This document shows positions 36,680 through 44,556 of a stretch of DNA of 64,000 nt, one piece after another (within the stretch, counting starts at the first letter, position 1; every line of letters begins with the position of its first letter). The DNA lies in contig NZ_CP062182.1 in the NCBI RefSeq assembly GCF_022700675.1, positions 434,001 through 498,000 on the forward strand, written 5' to 3'. The translations under genes were made by a program, and so were the position numbers. Below the pieces are notes generated by a model. That model worked only from the letters and a program-made list of their open reading frames with translations, was not told the origin of the DNA and searched no databases. Origin of the DNA: Acinetobacter sp. ASP199 (GTDB lineage: Bacteria; Pseudomonadota; Gammaproteobacteria; Pseudomonadales; Moraxellaceae).

Positions 36680-37097
36680 TGGCAAAAAGAAGGCACATAC
36701 TTTCAAAGTACAGGCCATCATTCATTATAGAACTCAACAAATTCTGAGTTTATGCACGAGTCGTGGTGCTGTACATGATTTCGCACTCTTCAAACGAAAC
36801 TTGCATCAGATTCCGGCAGGTGCCTTTATCCTTGCAGATAAAGGCTATCAAGGGATTTACTCAGTGTATCCAAATAGCCTATTGCCATTAAAAGCAAAAA
36901 AGCGCTGTAAATTGAATCCTGAACTAAAAATCTATAATCAAGAAATCAACAAAAGAAGAATTGGGATTGAGCATGTATTTGGCAGTTTAAAAACCTTCAA
37001 AATCCTTGCTGAGCGATATCGTAATCGAGGAAAAAGACTGGGTTTAAGATTCAATTTAATTGCTGGAATCTACAATATGGAACTGAGTAAAAAATGA
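36621..37097 (+). CDS. IS5-family transposase, C-terminal part (orfB, copy 1)
   Basis: Carries the rest of the DDE domain: KKKAHTFKVQAIIHYRTQQIL, second Asp in AFILADKGYQGIYS, and Glu in NKRRIGIEHVFGSLKTFKIL. It overlaps orfA by 59 bases. The boundaries given are those of the open frame; translation probably comes by frameshift rather than from the ATG at 36621. Confidence 0.85.
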   Translation: MLMPQKFQYKDLKKQKKSYSGKKKAHTFKVQAIIHYRTQQILSLCTSRGAVHDFALFKRNLHQIPAGAFILADKGYQGIYSVYPNSLLPLKAKKRCKLNPELKIYNQEINKRRIGIEHVFGSLKTFKILAERYRNRGKRLGLRFNLIAGIYNMELSKK

Positions 37098-37166
37098 CTT
37101 ATGAAATAAGTCTATTATTCAGATAAATAAAAATATAAATCTATATTTAATTATTCTTTATACAAT

Positions 37167-37195
37167 AAAAACGGAGCATAAGCTCCGTTTTTATT
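37167..37195 (-). terminator. Terminator of the DUF378 gene
   Basis: AAAACGGAGC / GCTCCGTTTT hairpin with ATAA loop and A/T-rich flanks; could act in both directions. Confidence 0.85.
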
Positions 37196-37265
37196 TAGCA
37201 GCCAACTCACTTTAACTATTTAATTCATTAACTAAATAATGAGTGAGCTTATATATGCTGATTTA

Positions 37266-37508
37266 TTAATGCATTGTTCGTGTATGAGCTTCATGATGCA
37301 CATCATGACGGCCTAACTTAGTTGCAGTATAGATCAGGTAAATCGCAGACAGGCCAACCAGAACATAAATAATTCGAGAAAGTGCACTCTGCTCACCAAA
37401 GATTGCTGCGACTAAGTTAAAGTCAAATGCACCAACCAAGCCCCAATTCAAGCCACCAATAATGGCTAATGCGTAGGCGATCCAGTCTAAAGTTCCAAGT
37501 CTTCTCAT
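37266..37508 (-). CDS. DUF378 (YuzA-like) small membrane protein
   Basis: 80 aa with two membrane helices: LDWIAYALAIIGGLNWGLVGAF and IIYVLVGLSAIYLIYTA. The GGLNWGLVG motif and length are diagnostic of DUF378. The C-terminus is His-rich (GRHDVHHEAHTRTMH), an extension that might bind metal. Function unknown. It sits alone between two inverted IS5-family elements, in the 680-bp segment they enclose. Confidence 0.88.
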   Translation of the reverse strand: MRRLGTLDWIAYALAIIGGLNWGLVGAFDFNLVAAIFGEQSALSRIIYVLVGLSAIYLIYTATKLGRHDVHHEAHTRTMH

Positions 37509-37807
37509 GATTTTTCTCCAGGTTATATTTGATTAATTCTCACCCAAAATTATGCAAGCCATAGCGGAATGAATATGTAGTCTTGATGCTAAAAGTCCGT
37601 ATTCTGTGTTGATCTATGTTGAATAAATGTCATGTTATAAGCATTAAATTTTAATTGAGTTGGTTTTCTTTGAGTTGTTCATATTTTACGTAAACCAAAT
37701 CAAAATTTGAGCTTTAAATATTTTATTAAAACATATTTAATCAATTGATTTTAAAATCATTATTTTATTTAAAAAGCAGTAAAAAAACAGTAGACCTCTT
37801 TCATAAA

Positions 37808-38278
37808 TCATTTTTTGCTCAGTTCCAAGTTGTAGATTCCAGCGATTAAATTGAATCTCAAACCAAGCCTTTTACCTCTATTTCGATAACGCTCAGCAAG
37901 GATTTTGAAGGTTTTCAGGCTGCCAAATACATGCTCAATTCCGATTCTTCTTTTATTGATTTCCTGATTATAGATTTTCAATTCAGGATCCAATTTACAG
38001 TGTCTTTTGGCTTTTAATGGTAACAGGCTATTCGGATACAACACATAAATCCCCTGATAGCCTTTATCTGCAAGGATAAAAGCCCCAAAAGGAATCTGGT
38101 TTAAATTGCGTTTGAACAACTCGAAATCATGCACTGCACCGCGACTGGTACATAAACTCAGAATTTGCTGAGTTTTGTAGTGAATCATGGCCTGTACTTT
38201 AAAGGTATGGGTCTTTTTCTTGCCGCTATAGCTTTTCTTCTGTTTTTTTAGGCCTTTGGATTGGAATTTCCGTGGCAT
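37808..38278 (-). CDS. IS5-family transposase, C-terminal part (orfB, copy 2)
   Basis: 156 aa holding the later DDE residues (FILADKGYQGIYV and RIGIEHVFGSLKTF). About nine-tenths of positions look the same as copy 1 by eye. Read after a frameshift from orfA. Confidence 0.85.
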   Translation of the reverse strand: MPRKFQSKGLKKQKKSYSGKKKTHTFKVQAMIHYKTQQILSLCTSRGAVHDFELFKRNLNQIPFGAFILADKGYQGIYVLYPNSLLPLKAKRHCKLDPELKIYNQEINKRRIGIEHVFGSLKTFKILAERYRNRGKRLGLRFNLIAGIYNLELSKK

Positions 38279-38636
38279 CCACGATCACAACATTCCAGTC
38301 GATGCCTTCGCCCTCGGGTAAATCTTTGGGTAAATTAAACAGATTGGACCGAATCAGGCAGTCTTCAACATGACGGACAATTCTTGAGGCTGTGGGCTCT
38401 GAAACCCCGTAACTCGTCGCAACGTGAAATAAGGTTCGGTATTCCCGCCAATAGCTCAGACAGAGCAGAACCTGATCCTCCAGGCTTAACTTGGGCGGTC
38501 TGCCTTTGGCAGAGACATGCTTCTGCAATTGCTCAACCATCAAATAGAAAGTTGACCATGAGATGCCTGTGTATCGCTTGAACTGAGGATCAGAAAGCTT
38601 GTTTGAATCGATGTATTTCATCCGCAGATTATGCAC
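38226..38636 (-). CDS. IS5-family transposase, N-terminal part (orfA, copy 2)
   Basis: Same length as copy 1 orfA when begun at the GTG at 38636, which replaces the ATG of copy 1 (VHNLRMKYIDSNKL). The open frame extends to 38672. It carries the HTH region and first catalytic Asp (VVIVDATEIPIQ). Many substitutions against copy 1 (SNKLSDPQ, FYLMVEQLQKHVSAKGRPPKLSLED) show independent descent. Confidence 0.85.
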   Translation of the reverse strand: MHNLRMKYIDSNKLSDPQFKRYTGISWSTFYLMVEQLQKHVSAKGRPPKLSLEDQVLLCLSYWREYRTLFHVATSYGVSEPTASRIVRHVEDCLIRSNLFNLPKDLPEGEGIDWNVVIVDATEIPIQRPKKTEEKL

Positions 38637-38813
38637 GAATGCCAAGAAATCCGGAGTGCAAATATTAACCAAAAAGAAGATCGTTTTTTGATTTATGAAA
38701 GAGATCTATTATTAACCCAGTAATACTCAAAGCCTGATAACCCTTACACACAACCGAATTTTTATTGCCTAGACTGATTTCTCTCAACTTCTATTAATAA
38801 TAGGGCAATTGTA

Positions 38814-39053
38814 ATGACTACAGTAAATCCAGGTGACATCAAGGAACATGCATCAGTAATTGCTTCAGACGGGACACAGGTTGGAAAAGTGGACCATTTA
38901 GAAGGCCAAGATTCAATTAAATTAACAAGAAGTGACGACGAAAATAATGAGCATCATCTGATTCCGTTAAACTGGGTCAGCGAAGTCAAAGGTGATCAGG
39001 TGATTTTGAATAAAGCAGCAGATGATGTTCGTAATGAATGGACAACCATGTAA
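38814..39053 (+). CDS. DUF2171 family protein
   Basis: 79 aa, acidic and soluble. It has the PRC-barrel-like DUF2171 pattern: IKEHASVIASDGTQVGKVDHLEG followed by SIKLTRSDDENNEHHLIPLNWVSEVKGDQVILNK. Proteins of this type are often stress- or stationary-phase-linked, with no known reaction. It begins 107 bases after the second IS element and is followed by a hairpin at 39124. Confidence 0.85.
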   Translation: MTTVNPGDIKEHASVIASDGTQVGKVDHLEGQDSIKLTRSDDENNEHHLIPLNWVSEVKGDQVILNKAADDVRNEWTTM

Positions 39054-39122
39054 GTTAAACTGCTTTTCTTTATATTCCTACCTCTCTTTATAATAGAGGG
39101 AGAAAAGCAAATGATTTACCCA

Positions 39123-39152
39123 AGAATGCCAGTCAAATCGACTGGCATTCTT
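39123..39152 (+). terminator. Hairpin after the DUF2171 gene
   Basis: AAGAATGCCAGT / ACTGGCATTCTT stem of 12 bases; the T-tract after it is weak. Confidence 0.65.
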
Positions 39153-39168
39153 ATACATCTTTAAAAAC

Positions 39169-39199
39169 AAAAAACCATCCAATGTGTCCATTGGATGGT
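39169..39199 (-). terminator. Minus-strand terminator without an obvious gene
   Basis: CCATCCAATG / CATTGGATGG stem followed on the minus strand by TTTTTTGTTTTT. No minus-strand gene lies upstream before the IclR gene. Confidence 0.65.
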
Positions 39200-39371
39200 G
39201 TAAATACAGATAGAGAATTGAGTCAGAGCTTAATGAGCTGCTTTAATCGTTAACTGTCTAATATTTTATTAATAGATATTAAATTCGATTTTCATAGATT
39301 AATTTAAAAGGTAACTCTAAAATAAAGAGCGCTAATGAAAATCATAAATTGCATAATCTTATGAGGGATGA

Positions 39372-40124
39372 ATGAAAAAGGGATCATCGATTACACGAGT
39401 ATTAGATATTGTGGAAGCAATTTCTACAGCAAAGCATCCTCCAACTCCCTTGGATTTATCCATTCAACTTGATATCCCTAAGCCTAGTATTCATCGACTG
39501 TTACAGACATTAGAACAGGAAGGTTTTGTTACCTATGATATGTATGGTGGTTATATTATTGCTGACCGTACCTATAAGATGCTGATGTGCACATGGGAAC
39601 AAGAACCTCGAAAAGTTGAACGACTGGCGATTCTTCAGAAATTGTCTAATCAGATTAATGAAACTTGTGGGATTGCTATTTTAAATAATAATCAGATGCT
39701 TTATACCGATCGTGTACAAACCAACTGGCCATTACAAATTTACTTACCTGTAGGCTCAGAAGTACCTTTATGGTGTACCTCGAGTGGAAAATTATTTTTA
39801 AGTTATCAGCCGAAAAATAAACGTAAAAATATTGTTGAGCATTTACCTATTACTCAACTGACTAAAAATACCATTACTAATCCTGAACTTTTAGAACAAA
39901 ACTTGGAAGAAATTTTTAATAAAAAATTAGGAACAGATAATGAGGAGTTTGTTGCAGGTATGGTAGCTTGCTCTGTACCTATTCAAAAAAATGACAATAT
40001 TGTAGCCTGTTTATACACTCATGCACCCACGATAAGAAAGTCATTAGATGATTTACTAGCATTTGAGCCATTATTAAGAAATGCAGCACATGAACTGAGT
40101 AAGCTTATTGAAAATGAAGAGTAA
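39372..40124 (+). CDS. IclR-family transcriptional regulator
   Basis: 250 aa. N-terminal winged HTH: ITRVLDIVEAISTAKHPPTPLDLSIQLDIPKPSIHRLLQTLEQEGFV. C-terminal effector-binding domain: LSNQINETCGIAILNNNQMLYTDRV, LPVGSEVPLWCTSSGKLFLSY and VAGMVACSVPIQKNDNIVACLYTHAP. It faces the mmsA-adh-gntP cluster with a shared terminator between. It probably controls that cluster, whose upstream region has a long perfect palindrome (44352-44376). The effector is unknown. Confidence 0.9.
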   Translation: MKKGSSITRVLDIVEAISTAKHPPTPLDLSIQLDIPKPSIHRLLQTLEQEGFVTYDMYGGYIIADRTYKMLMCTWEQEPRKVERLAILQKLSNQINETCGIAILNNNQMLYTDRVQTNWPLQIYLPVGSEVPLWCTSSGKLFLSYQPKNKRKNIVEHLPITQLTKNTITNPELLEQNLEEIFNKKLGTDNEEFVAGMVACSVPIQKNDNIVACLYTHAPTIRKSLDDLLAFEPLLRNAAHELSKLIENEE

Positions 40125-40125
40125 A

Positions 40126-40161
40126 AAAAAGAGCAATTCTTTTTAAAGATTTGCTCTTTTT
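40126..40161. terminator. Bidirectional terminator between iclR-type gene and mmsA
   Basis: AAAAAGAGCAA / TTGCTCTTTTT stem between convergent genes, with A-run and T-run flanks. Confidence 0.85.
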
Positions 40162-40179
40162 AGAAGGGAATAACTGAAA

Positions 40180-41676
40180 TTAATTTAAGGTTGGCATAGA
40201 GAATTGCGCACCTTCTCTAATATTGGCAGATGGCCAACGTTGGGTGATGGTCTTACGGCGTGTGTAGAAACGTGCACCATCCGGACCATAAGCATGTAAA
40301 TCACCAAATAATGATCTTTTCCACCCACCAAAGCTGTGTGATGCAACTGGTACGGGTAGTGGGATATTAATTCCTACCATCCCAACTTGAATGTGATCTG
40401 AGAAATAACGTGCAGCTTCACCATCACGAGTATAGATACATGTTCCGTTCCCGTATTCATGTTGATCAATCAAGTCCATCGCTTCTTGCATGGTATTTAC
40501 TCGCAAGATTTGTAATACGGGGCCAAAAATTTCTTCTTTATAACTCACCATGTCTGAACGTACCTGATCAATGAGTGTAGGTCCAACATAAAAACCATTC
40601 TCATAGCCTTCAGGAGCTACCTGACGGCCATCTACTACAATGGTGGCGCCTTGCTGTTCTGCACTATCAATATAACCAATCACTTTAGCTTTATGTTGAG
40701 CGGTAATCACAGCACCGAAATCATTACTTTTGTCAGAAAAATGACCAAATTTTAATTTTTGAATTTCATTTTTTAATTTTTCAATAACTTGGTCGGCAAT
40801 TTCGTCACCGACTGCAACAGCCACGGATAAAGCCATGCAGCGCTCACCCGATGAACCAAATGCTGCACCAAGCAAAGAGCTAACGACATTGTCTATATCA
40901 GCGTCAGGCATAATAATGGCATGATTTTTTGCTCCACCTAGCGCCTGACAACGTTTACCTTGTGAAGTAGCAGTAGTATAAATGTATTCAGCAATCGGGG
41001 TAGAACCTACAAAACTGATTGCTTGTACACGAGGGTCATATAATAAGGTGTCGACCGCTTCTTTATCCCCATTTACAACATTTAATACACCATCTGGTAA
41101 GCCAGCCTCTTTTAAAAGTTGGGCAATAAATAGTGTAGAAGATGGATCGCGCTCTGAAGGTTTCAATACAAAAGTGTTCCCACATACAATTGCCATTGGG
41201 AACATCCACAGTGGAACCATAACTGGGAAATTAAATGGTGTAATGCCTGCAACCACACCTAAAGGCTGCATTTCACTCCAGGAATCAATATTAGGTCCTA
41301 CGTTTTTACTGTATTCTCCTTTTAGGAATTCAGGAGCACCACAGGCATATTCAACATTTTCAATGCCACGTTGTAGTTCACCTGCTGCATCATGGACAAT
41401 TTTACCGTGTTCACTACCGATCAGCTCACAGATTTTATCTGCATTTTTCTCAAGTAATTCTTTAAATTTGAACATCACCCGAGCACGTTTGAGTACAGGT
41501 GTGTTACGCCATTCTGGAAAAGCGGCTACAGCAGCAGCAATGGCCTGTTCGACTGTTTGCTTGCTTGCAATCGCAACTTCATTTTCTGAAGTACCAGTTG
41601 ATGGATTAAAAACTGGTTGAGTACGATGAGCGTCTAAGCAAGTTTCACCATTAATAAAATGTCCGATAGTTGTCAT
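40180..41676 (-). CDS. mmsA: CoA-acylating (methyl)malonate-semialdehyde dehydrogenase
   Basis: Oxidises malonate semialdehyde or methylmalonate semialdehyde with CoA and NAD to acetyl-CoA or propionyl-CoA plus CO2. 498 aa. Features: PLGVVAGITPFNFPVMVPLWMFP, VLKPSERDPS, SFVGSTPIAEYIY, the catalytic Cys in AAFGSSGERCMALSVAVAVG, and EEIFGPVLQILRV. No catalytic Glu precedes the Cys in the usual ALDH position (GGAKNHAII), which is the mark of the CoA-dependent class. Good AAGGAA ribosome site. Last gene of the cluster. The substrate is inferred to derive from a 3-hydroxy acid. Confidence 0.9.
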   Translation of the reverse strand: MTTIGHFINGETCLDAHRTQPVFNPSTGTSENEVAIASKQTVEQAIAAAVAAFPEWRNTPVLKRARVMFKFKELLEKNADKICELIGSEHGKIVHDAAGELQRGIENVEYACGAPEFLKGEYSKNVGPNIDSWSEMQPLGVVAGITPFNFPVMVPLWMFPMAIVCGNTFVLKPSERDPSSTLFIAQLLKEAGLPDGVLNVVNGDKEAVDTLLYDPRVQAISFVGSTPIAEYIYTTATSQGKRCQALGGAKNHAIIMPDADIDNVVSSLLGAAFGSSGERCMALSVAVAVGDEIADQVIEKLKNEIQKLKFGHFSDKSNDFGAVITAQHKAKVIGYIDSAEQQGATIVVDGRQVAPEGYENGFYVGPTLIDQVRSDMVSYKEEIFGPVLQILRVNTMQEAMDLIDQHEYGNGTCIYTRDGEAARYFSDHIQVGMVGINIPLPVPVASHSFGGWKRSLFGDLHAYGPDGARFYTRRKTITQRWPSANIREGAQFSMPTLN

Positions 41677-41725
41677 AATCTAATTCCTTGAATAAAAATG
41701 ATTAGGTGAGTTTTTGAATTCTGAA

Positions 41726-42883
41726 TTACCAAAGCTTGTAATAAAGTTCGACCATTTCTGGGATAGAGGGCACACGCGGGTTATTACCTGGTGAGCCAGA
41801 AGCTAAAGCCTGTTCTGCCATAGTTTGCACAACCTCATCAAAATAGGTCTTTTCAACTCCAAATTCCGCAAGAGTTGGAACTTGTAGCTCTTGATTGATT
41901 TGAATGAGTGCAGATACCAGTTTTTGGTTTGCAACATCATCATGATCATCAATATGTGCGACCCCAATTGCACGGGCACAGTCAGCATAGCGTTCAGGTG
42001 CAGCTGCAATTGAATACTCAGTAATCATGGGTAATAACATGGCATTAGACAGCCCATGAGGTACATGGAAAAAAGCACCTATTGGTCGACTCATACCGTG
42101 AACGAGAGCAACAGATGCATTTGAAAAGGCGATACCGGCCAAGGTAGATCCAAGCATCATGCTTTCTCGCGCAAGTTCATTGCTCGGTTCGTGGTAAACA
42201 CGTTGTAAGTTAGGACCGATTAAACGCATAGCAGCGATAGCCTGTGCATCACTATAAGGACTTGCTTTTTTACTCACATAGGCTTCTATGGCATGGGTTA
42301 AAGCATCAATACCTGTATCTGCTGTTGTCCGGGCAGGTAAAGACATAGTTAGTTGATAGTCTACTATCGCAGCAATCGGGAGAAAGCCTATTCCTGCACA
42401 GAGCATTTTTTCATTCGTTGCATCATTGGTAATAATGGTAAAACGTGTACATTCAGAGCCGGTACCAGCTGTCGTGGGAATGGCAATAATAGGTAAACCT
42501 GTTTCATTGACCTGGCGAGGAAATTTGTAGTCACGAATCTCACCACCAAACTTTCCTAAGATACTAATAGCTTTGGCACTATCAATTGGGCTACCACCGC
42601 CAACTGCGATAATTGAATCGTATTGACTTGATCTGACTTTAACTACACCTGCTTCAATAGAAGCCGATGTTGGTTCTGGGATAGTTTCATCAAAATATTC
42701 TGATGTAATATTTGCCTCGCTGAGGATGCACTGGATTTCTGAAACATAACCCAGCGATACCATCACTTTATCTGTGATAATAAGTGGCTTGCTGCATCCT
42801 ATCGTTTTTAATATGTCTGGGAGTTTAAATCTTGAATTTTTACCAACTTCCATAATTCTTGGTAAATTAATAGTATGAGTCAT
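41726..42883 (-). CDS. Iron-containing (group III) alcohol dehydrogenase
   Basis: 385 aa metal-dependent alcohol or hydroxy-acid dehydrogenase. NAD binding: DSIIAVGGGSPIDSAKAI and AIPTTAGTGSECTRFTII. Metal ligands: Asp in AIVDYQLT, His in DALTHAIEAYVS, and two His in LVHGMSRPIGAFFHVPHG. Good AAGGAAG ribosome site. It lies between gntP and mmsA, so it may turn a 3-hydroxy acid into the semialdehyde that MmsA uses. A 4-hydroxybutyrate or other alcohol substrate is equally possible from the sequence alone. Confidence 0.88.
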   Translation of the reverse strand: MTHTINLPRIMEVGKNSRFKLPDILKTIGCSKPLIITDKVMVSLGYVSEIQCILSEANITSEYFDETIPEPTSASIEAGVVKVRSSQYDSIIAVGGGSPIDSAKAISILGKFGGEIRDYKFPRQVNETGLPIIAIPTTAGTGSECTRFTIITNDATNEKMLCAGIGFLPIAAIVDYQLTMSLPARTTADTGIDALTHAIEAYVSKKASPYSDAQAIAAMRLIGPNLQRVYHEPSNELARESMMLGSTLAGIAFSNASVALVHGMSRPIGAFFHVPHGLSNAMLLPMITEYSIAAAPERYADCARAIGVAHIDDHDDVANQKLVSALIQINQELQVPTLAEFGVEKTYFDEVVQTMAEQALASGSPGNNPRVPSIPEMVELYYKLW

Positions 42884-42919
42884 TCATATCTTCCTTTATT
42901 AATAACTTTCCAACTTGTT

Positions 42920-44308
42920 TTAGAAAGAACCAAACATCGTTCCAAGTGTAATAACACCAGTCAGTGCAATTAATGGAATAATGACTGCGACGACAAACAT
43001 GTCGTAATAGGATTGTTTATGTGTCAGTCCACATAAAGTAATAATGGTTATCACCGCACCGTTGTGAGGGAGAGAGTCAAGTGCACCAGAGGCCATGGAT
43101 GCAACACGATGCATAAGTTCTGGATTGATTCCGAATTCAGTTGCCAAATTCATATAGGTTTCACCCATCGTATTTAGGGCAATACTCAAACCACCAGAAG
43201 CTGAACCTGTAATTCCGGCTAAGACATTAATTACGATTGCTTCTGAGATAAGAGGGTTATGAGGTGCAAGCCCTACAAGAAAGTCTCTAAGAATGAGGAA
43301 GCCAGCTAAGGAAGCGATGACTGAGCCATAACCTACTTCTGATGCTGTGTTAAAAATAGGCAAGAAAGAAGAAGATACACCTTGTTGTAATGACTCTTTA
43401 ACATCAGCAATCCTGTTCCAGTTACAGAAAATAATAGTCAAACAGGCAAGTACTAAGGCACAGATAATGGCCCATAAACCAACAACAGAATTAAGAGAAG
43501 TATTGCCAAATTTATCGGTGGCTAAATAGGAAACGTCAAGTTGAGGTAAGATCAACTTAGTTAAAACAAGGTTTGCCACAATCACTACAATAATTGGAGC
43601 AAATGCGATCATCAAGCTAGGACCTGCATGTTGGCGCGGACCTTGATGATGTTCTATATGATTGCCATAGCCCTCATTATTTGCAGCAGCATGCGCAATT
43701 CTGCGATTAAGCCACCACATACCTGCAATTAGCATAAAGATTGAAGAAATTATTCCTAAACCAGGTGCTGCATAAAGATCTGTTCCAAAGAAAGGCATTG
43801 GAATAGCATTCTGAATGGCTGGTGTACCTGGTAATGCAGTCATTGTAAAGGTCAATGCACCTAACATGATTGCACCTGGAATCAAACGTTTAGGGATATT
43901 TAGTTCTCGAAATAATGCGGCTGCAATTGGAAAGACGGCAAAACCAACAACAAACAGCGACACTCCACCATATGTTAGTACTGCACATGACAATACAATT
44001 GAAAGCATTGCACGGTGATGACCTAATTTATTTACAAAGAAGTTAGCAATGGTATTTGCTGAACCTGAATCATCCATTAATTTCCCAAAAATGGCACCAA
44101 GTAAAAACAATGGGAAATATTTGATGATGTAACCACCGAGACCAGTCATAAAAACTTGCGAGTAAAACCCGAGTAGTTCATGACTATACCCGCTCCAAAG
44201 CACAGCAAATAATGCTAAAGCAGGTGCCAAAATAATTACGCTAAATCCTTTATATGCTAGATACATGAGCAATATTAAGGATAAGACAATTCCTATCAAA
44301 CCTATCAT
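42920..44308 (-). CDS. GntP-family permease
   Basis: Proton-coupled carboxylate importer of the GntP family (gluconate, hydroxybutyrate and related acids). About 12 membrane segments over 462 aa. Features: FPLFLLGAIFGKLMDDSGSANTIA, VLTYGGVSLFVVGFAVFPIA, LPGTPAIQNAIPMPFFGT, and near the end HRVASMASGALDSLPHNGAVITII. The frame has a GTG at 44314, but ATG 44308 has AGGA at the right distance and is chosen. It is the first gene of gntP-adh-mmsA, so the whole unit reads as uptake then oxidation. Confidence 0.88.
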   Translation of the reverse strand: MIGLIGIVLSLILLMYLAYKGFSVIILAPALALFAVLWSGYSHELLGFYSQVFMTGLGGYIIKYFPLFLLGAIFGKLMDDSGSANTIANFFVNKLGHHRAMLSIVLSCAVLTYGGVSLFVVGFAVFPIAAALFRELNIPKRLIPGAIMLGALTFTMTALPGTPAIQNAIPMPFFGTDLYAAPGLGIISSIFMLIAGMWWLNRRIAHAAANNEGYGNHIEHHQGPRQHAGPSLMIAFAPIIVVIVANLVLTKLILPQLDVSYLATDKFGNTSLNSVVGLWAIICALVLACLTIIFCNWNRIADVKESLQQGVSSSFLPIFNTASEVGYGSVIASLAGFLILRDFLVGLAPHNPLISEAIVINVLAGITGSASGGLSIALNTMGETYMNLATEFGINPELMHRVASMASGALDSLPHNGAVITIITLCGLTHKQSYYDMFVVAVIIPLIALTGVITLGTMFGSF

Positions 44309-44351
44309 GGGCACACATCCTGTCTATTTTAAATATTCTTATAATTTCCAT

Positions 44352-44376
44352 ATAATGATACGATTCGTATCATTAT
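44352..44376 (-). promoter_or_regulatory. Perfect 12-1-12 palindrome, candidate IclR-type operator
   Basis: ATAATGATACGA, one T, then its exact reverse complement, 44 bases upstream of the gntP start. On the minus strand TTGCAT-17-AATGAT could be a promoter overlapping it. Binding by the neighbouring IclR protein is inferred. Confidence 0.7.
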
Positions 44377-44509
44377 TGATGTATATAATTTATGCAAAAG
44401 GAAGTCAAGCTCTTTTGGTAACGTATTTCTATTAGTAAACAAAATTATTAATAGAGGAATTTTTACATGAAAAATAAATATATGTTTTAAAAATAAATTT
44501 ATTTAAAGA

Positions 44510-44537
44510 GAATAAAAAACCACCCTTATGGGTGGTT
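44510..44537 (-). terminator. Terminator of ackA-pta
   Basis: AACCACCC / GGGTGGTT hairpin followed by TTTTTATT on the minus strand. Confidence 0.88.
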
Positions 44538-44556
44538 GTAAAAATTTAGAATATAT

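Larger units (their letters stand above)
36199..37112 (+). mobile_element. IS5-family insertion sequence, copy 1 (914 bp)
   Basis: Ends are related inverted repeats: left GGCCTCTTTCATAAATCA, right (read inward) GACTTATTTCATAAGTCA. The element is flanked by TA on both sides (36197-36198 and 37113-37114), a likely target duplication. It carries a two-frame DDE transposase. It is the same length as copy 2 at 37793-38706 and inverted relative to it; the right end has drifted from copy 2, so it is not a fresh duplicate. Confidence 0.88.
37793..38706 (-). mobile_element. IS5-family insertion sequence, copy 2 (914 bp)
   Basis: Ends GACCTCTTTCATAAATCA (orfB side) and, inward from the right, GATCTCTTTCATAAATCA. 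It is flanked by TA at 37791-37792 and 38707-38708. Exactly as long as copy 1 but in opposite orientation and clearly diverged in both DNA and protein. Confidence 0.88.
39054..39371. other. Hairpin-rich intergenic region
   Basis: About 318 bases holding hairpins at 39089-39110, 39123-39152 and 39176-39199. The AT-rich stretch 39250-39370 leads into the IclR gene. No protein gene seen. Confidence 0.6.

Noticed and set aside
36197..38708. Recent composite transposon formed by the two IS copies
   Set aside because: The copies differ at many residues and in their ends, and each has its own TA flanks, so they look like independent insertions.
40982..41620. 212-aa plus-strand ORF opposite mmsA
   Set aside because: Antisense shadow of a well-supported dehydrogenase; no motifs, no ribosome site.
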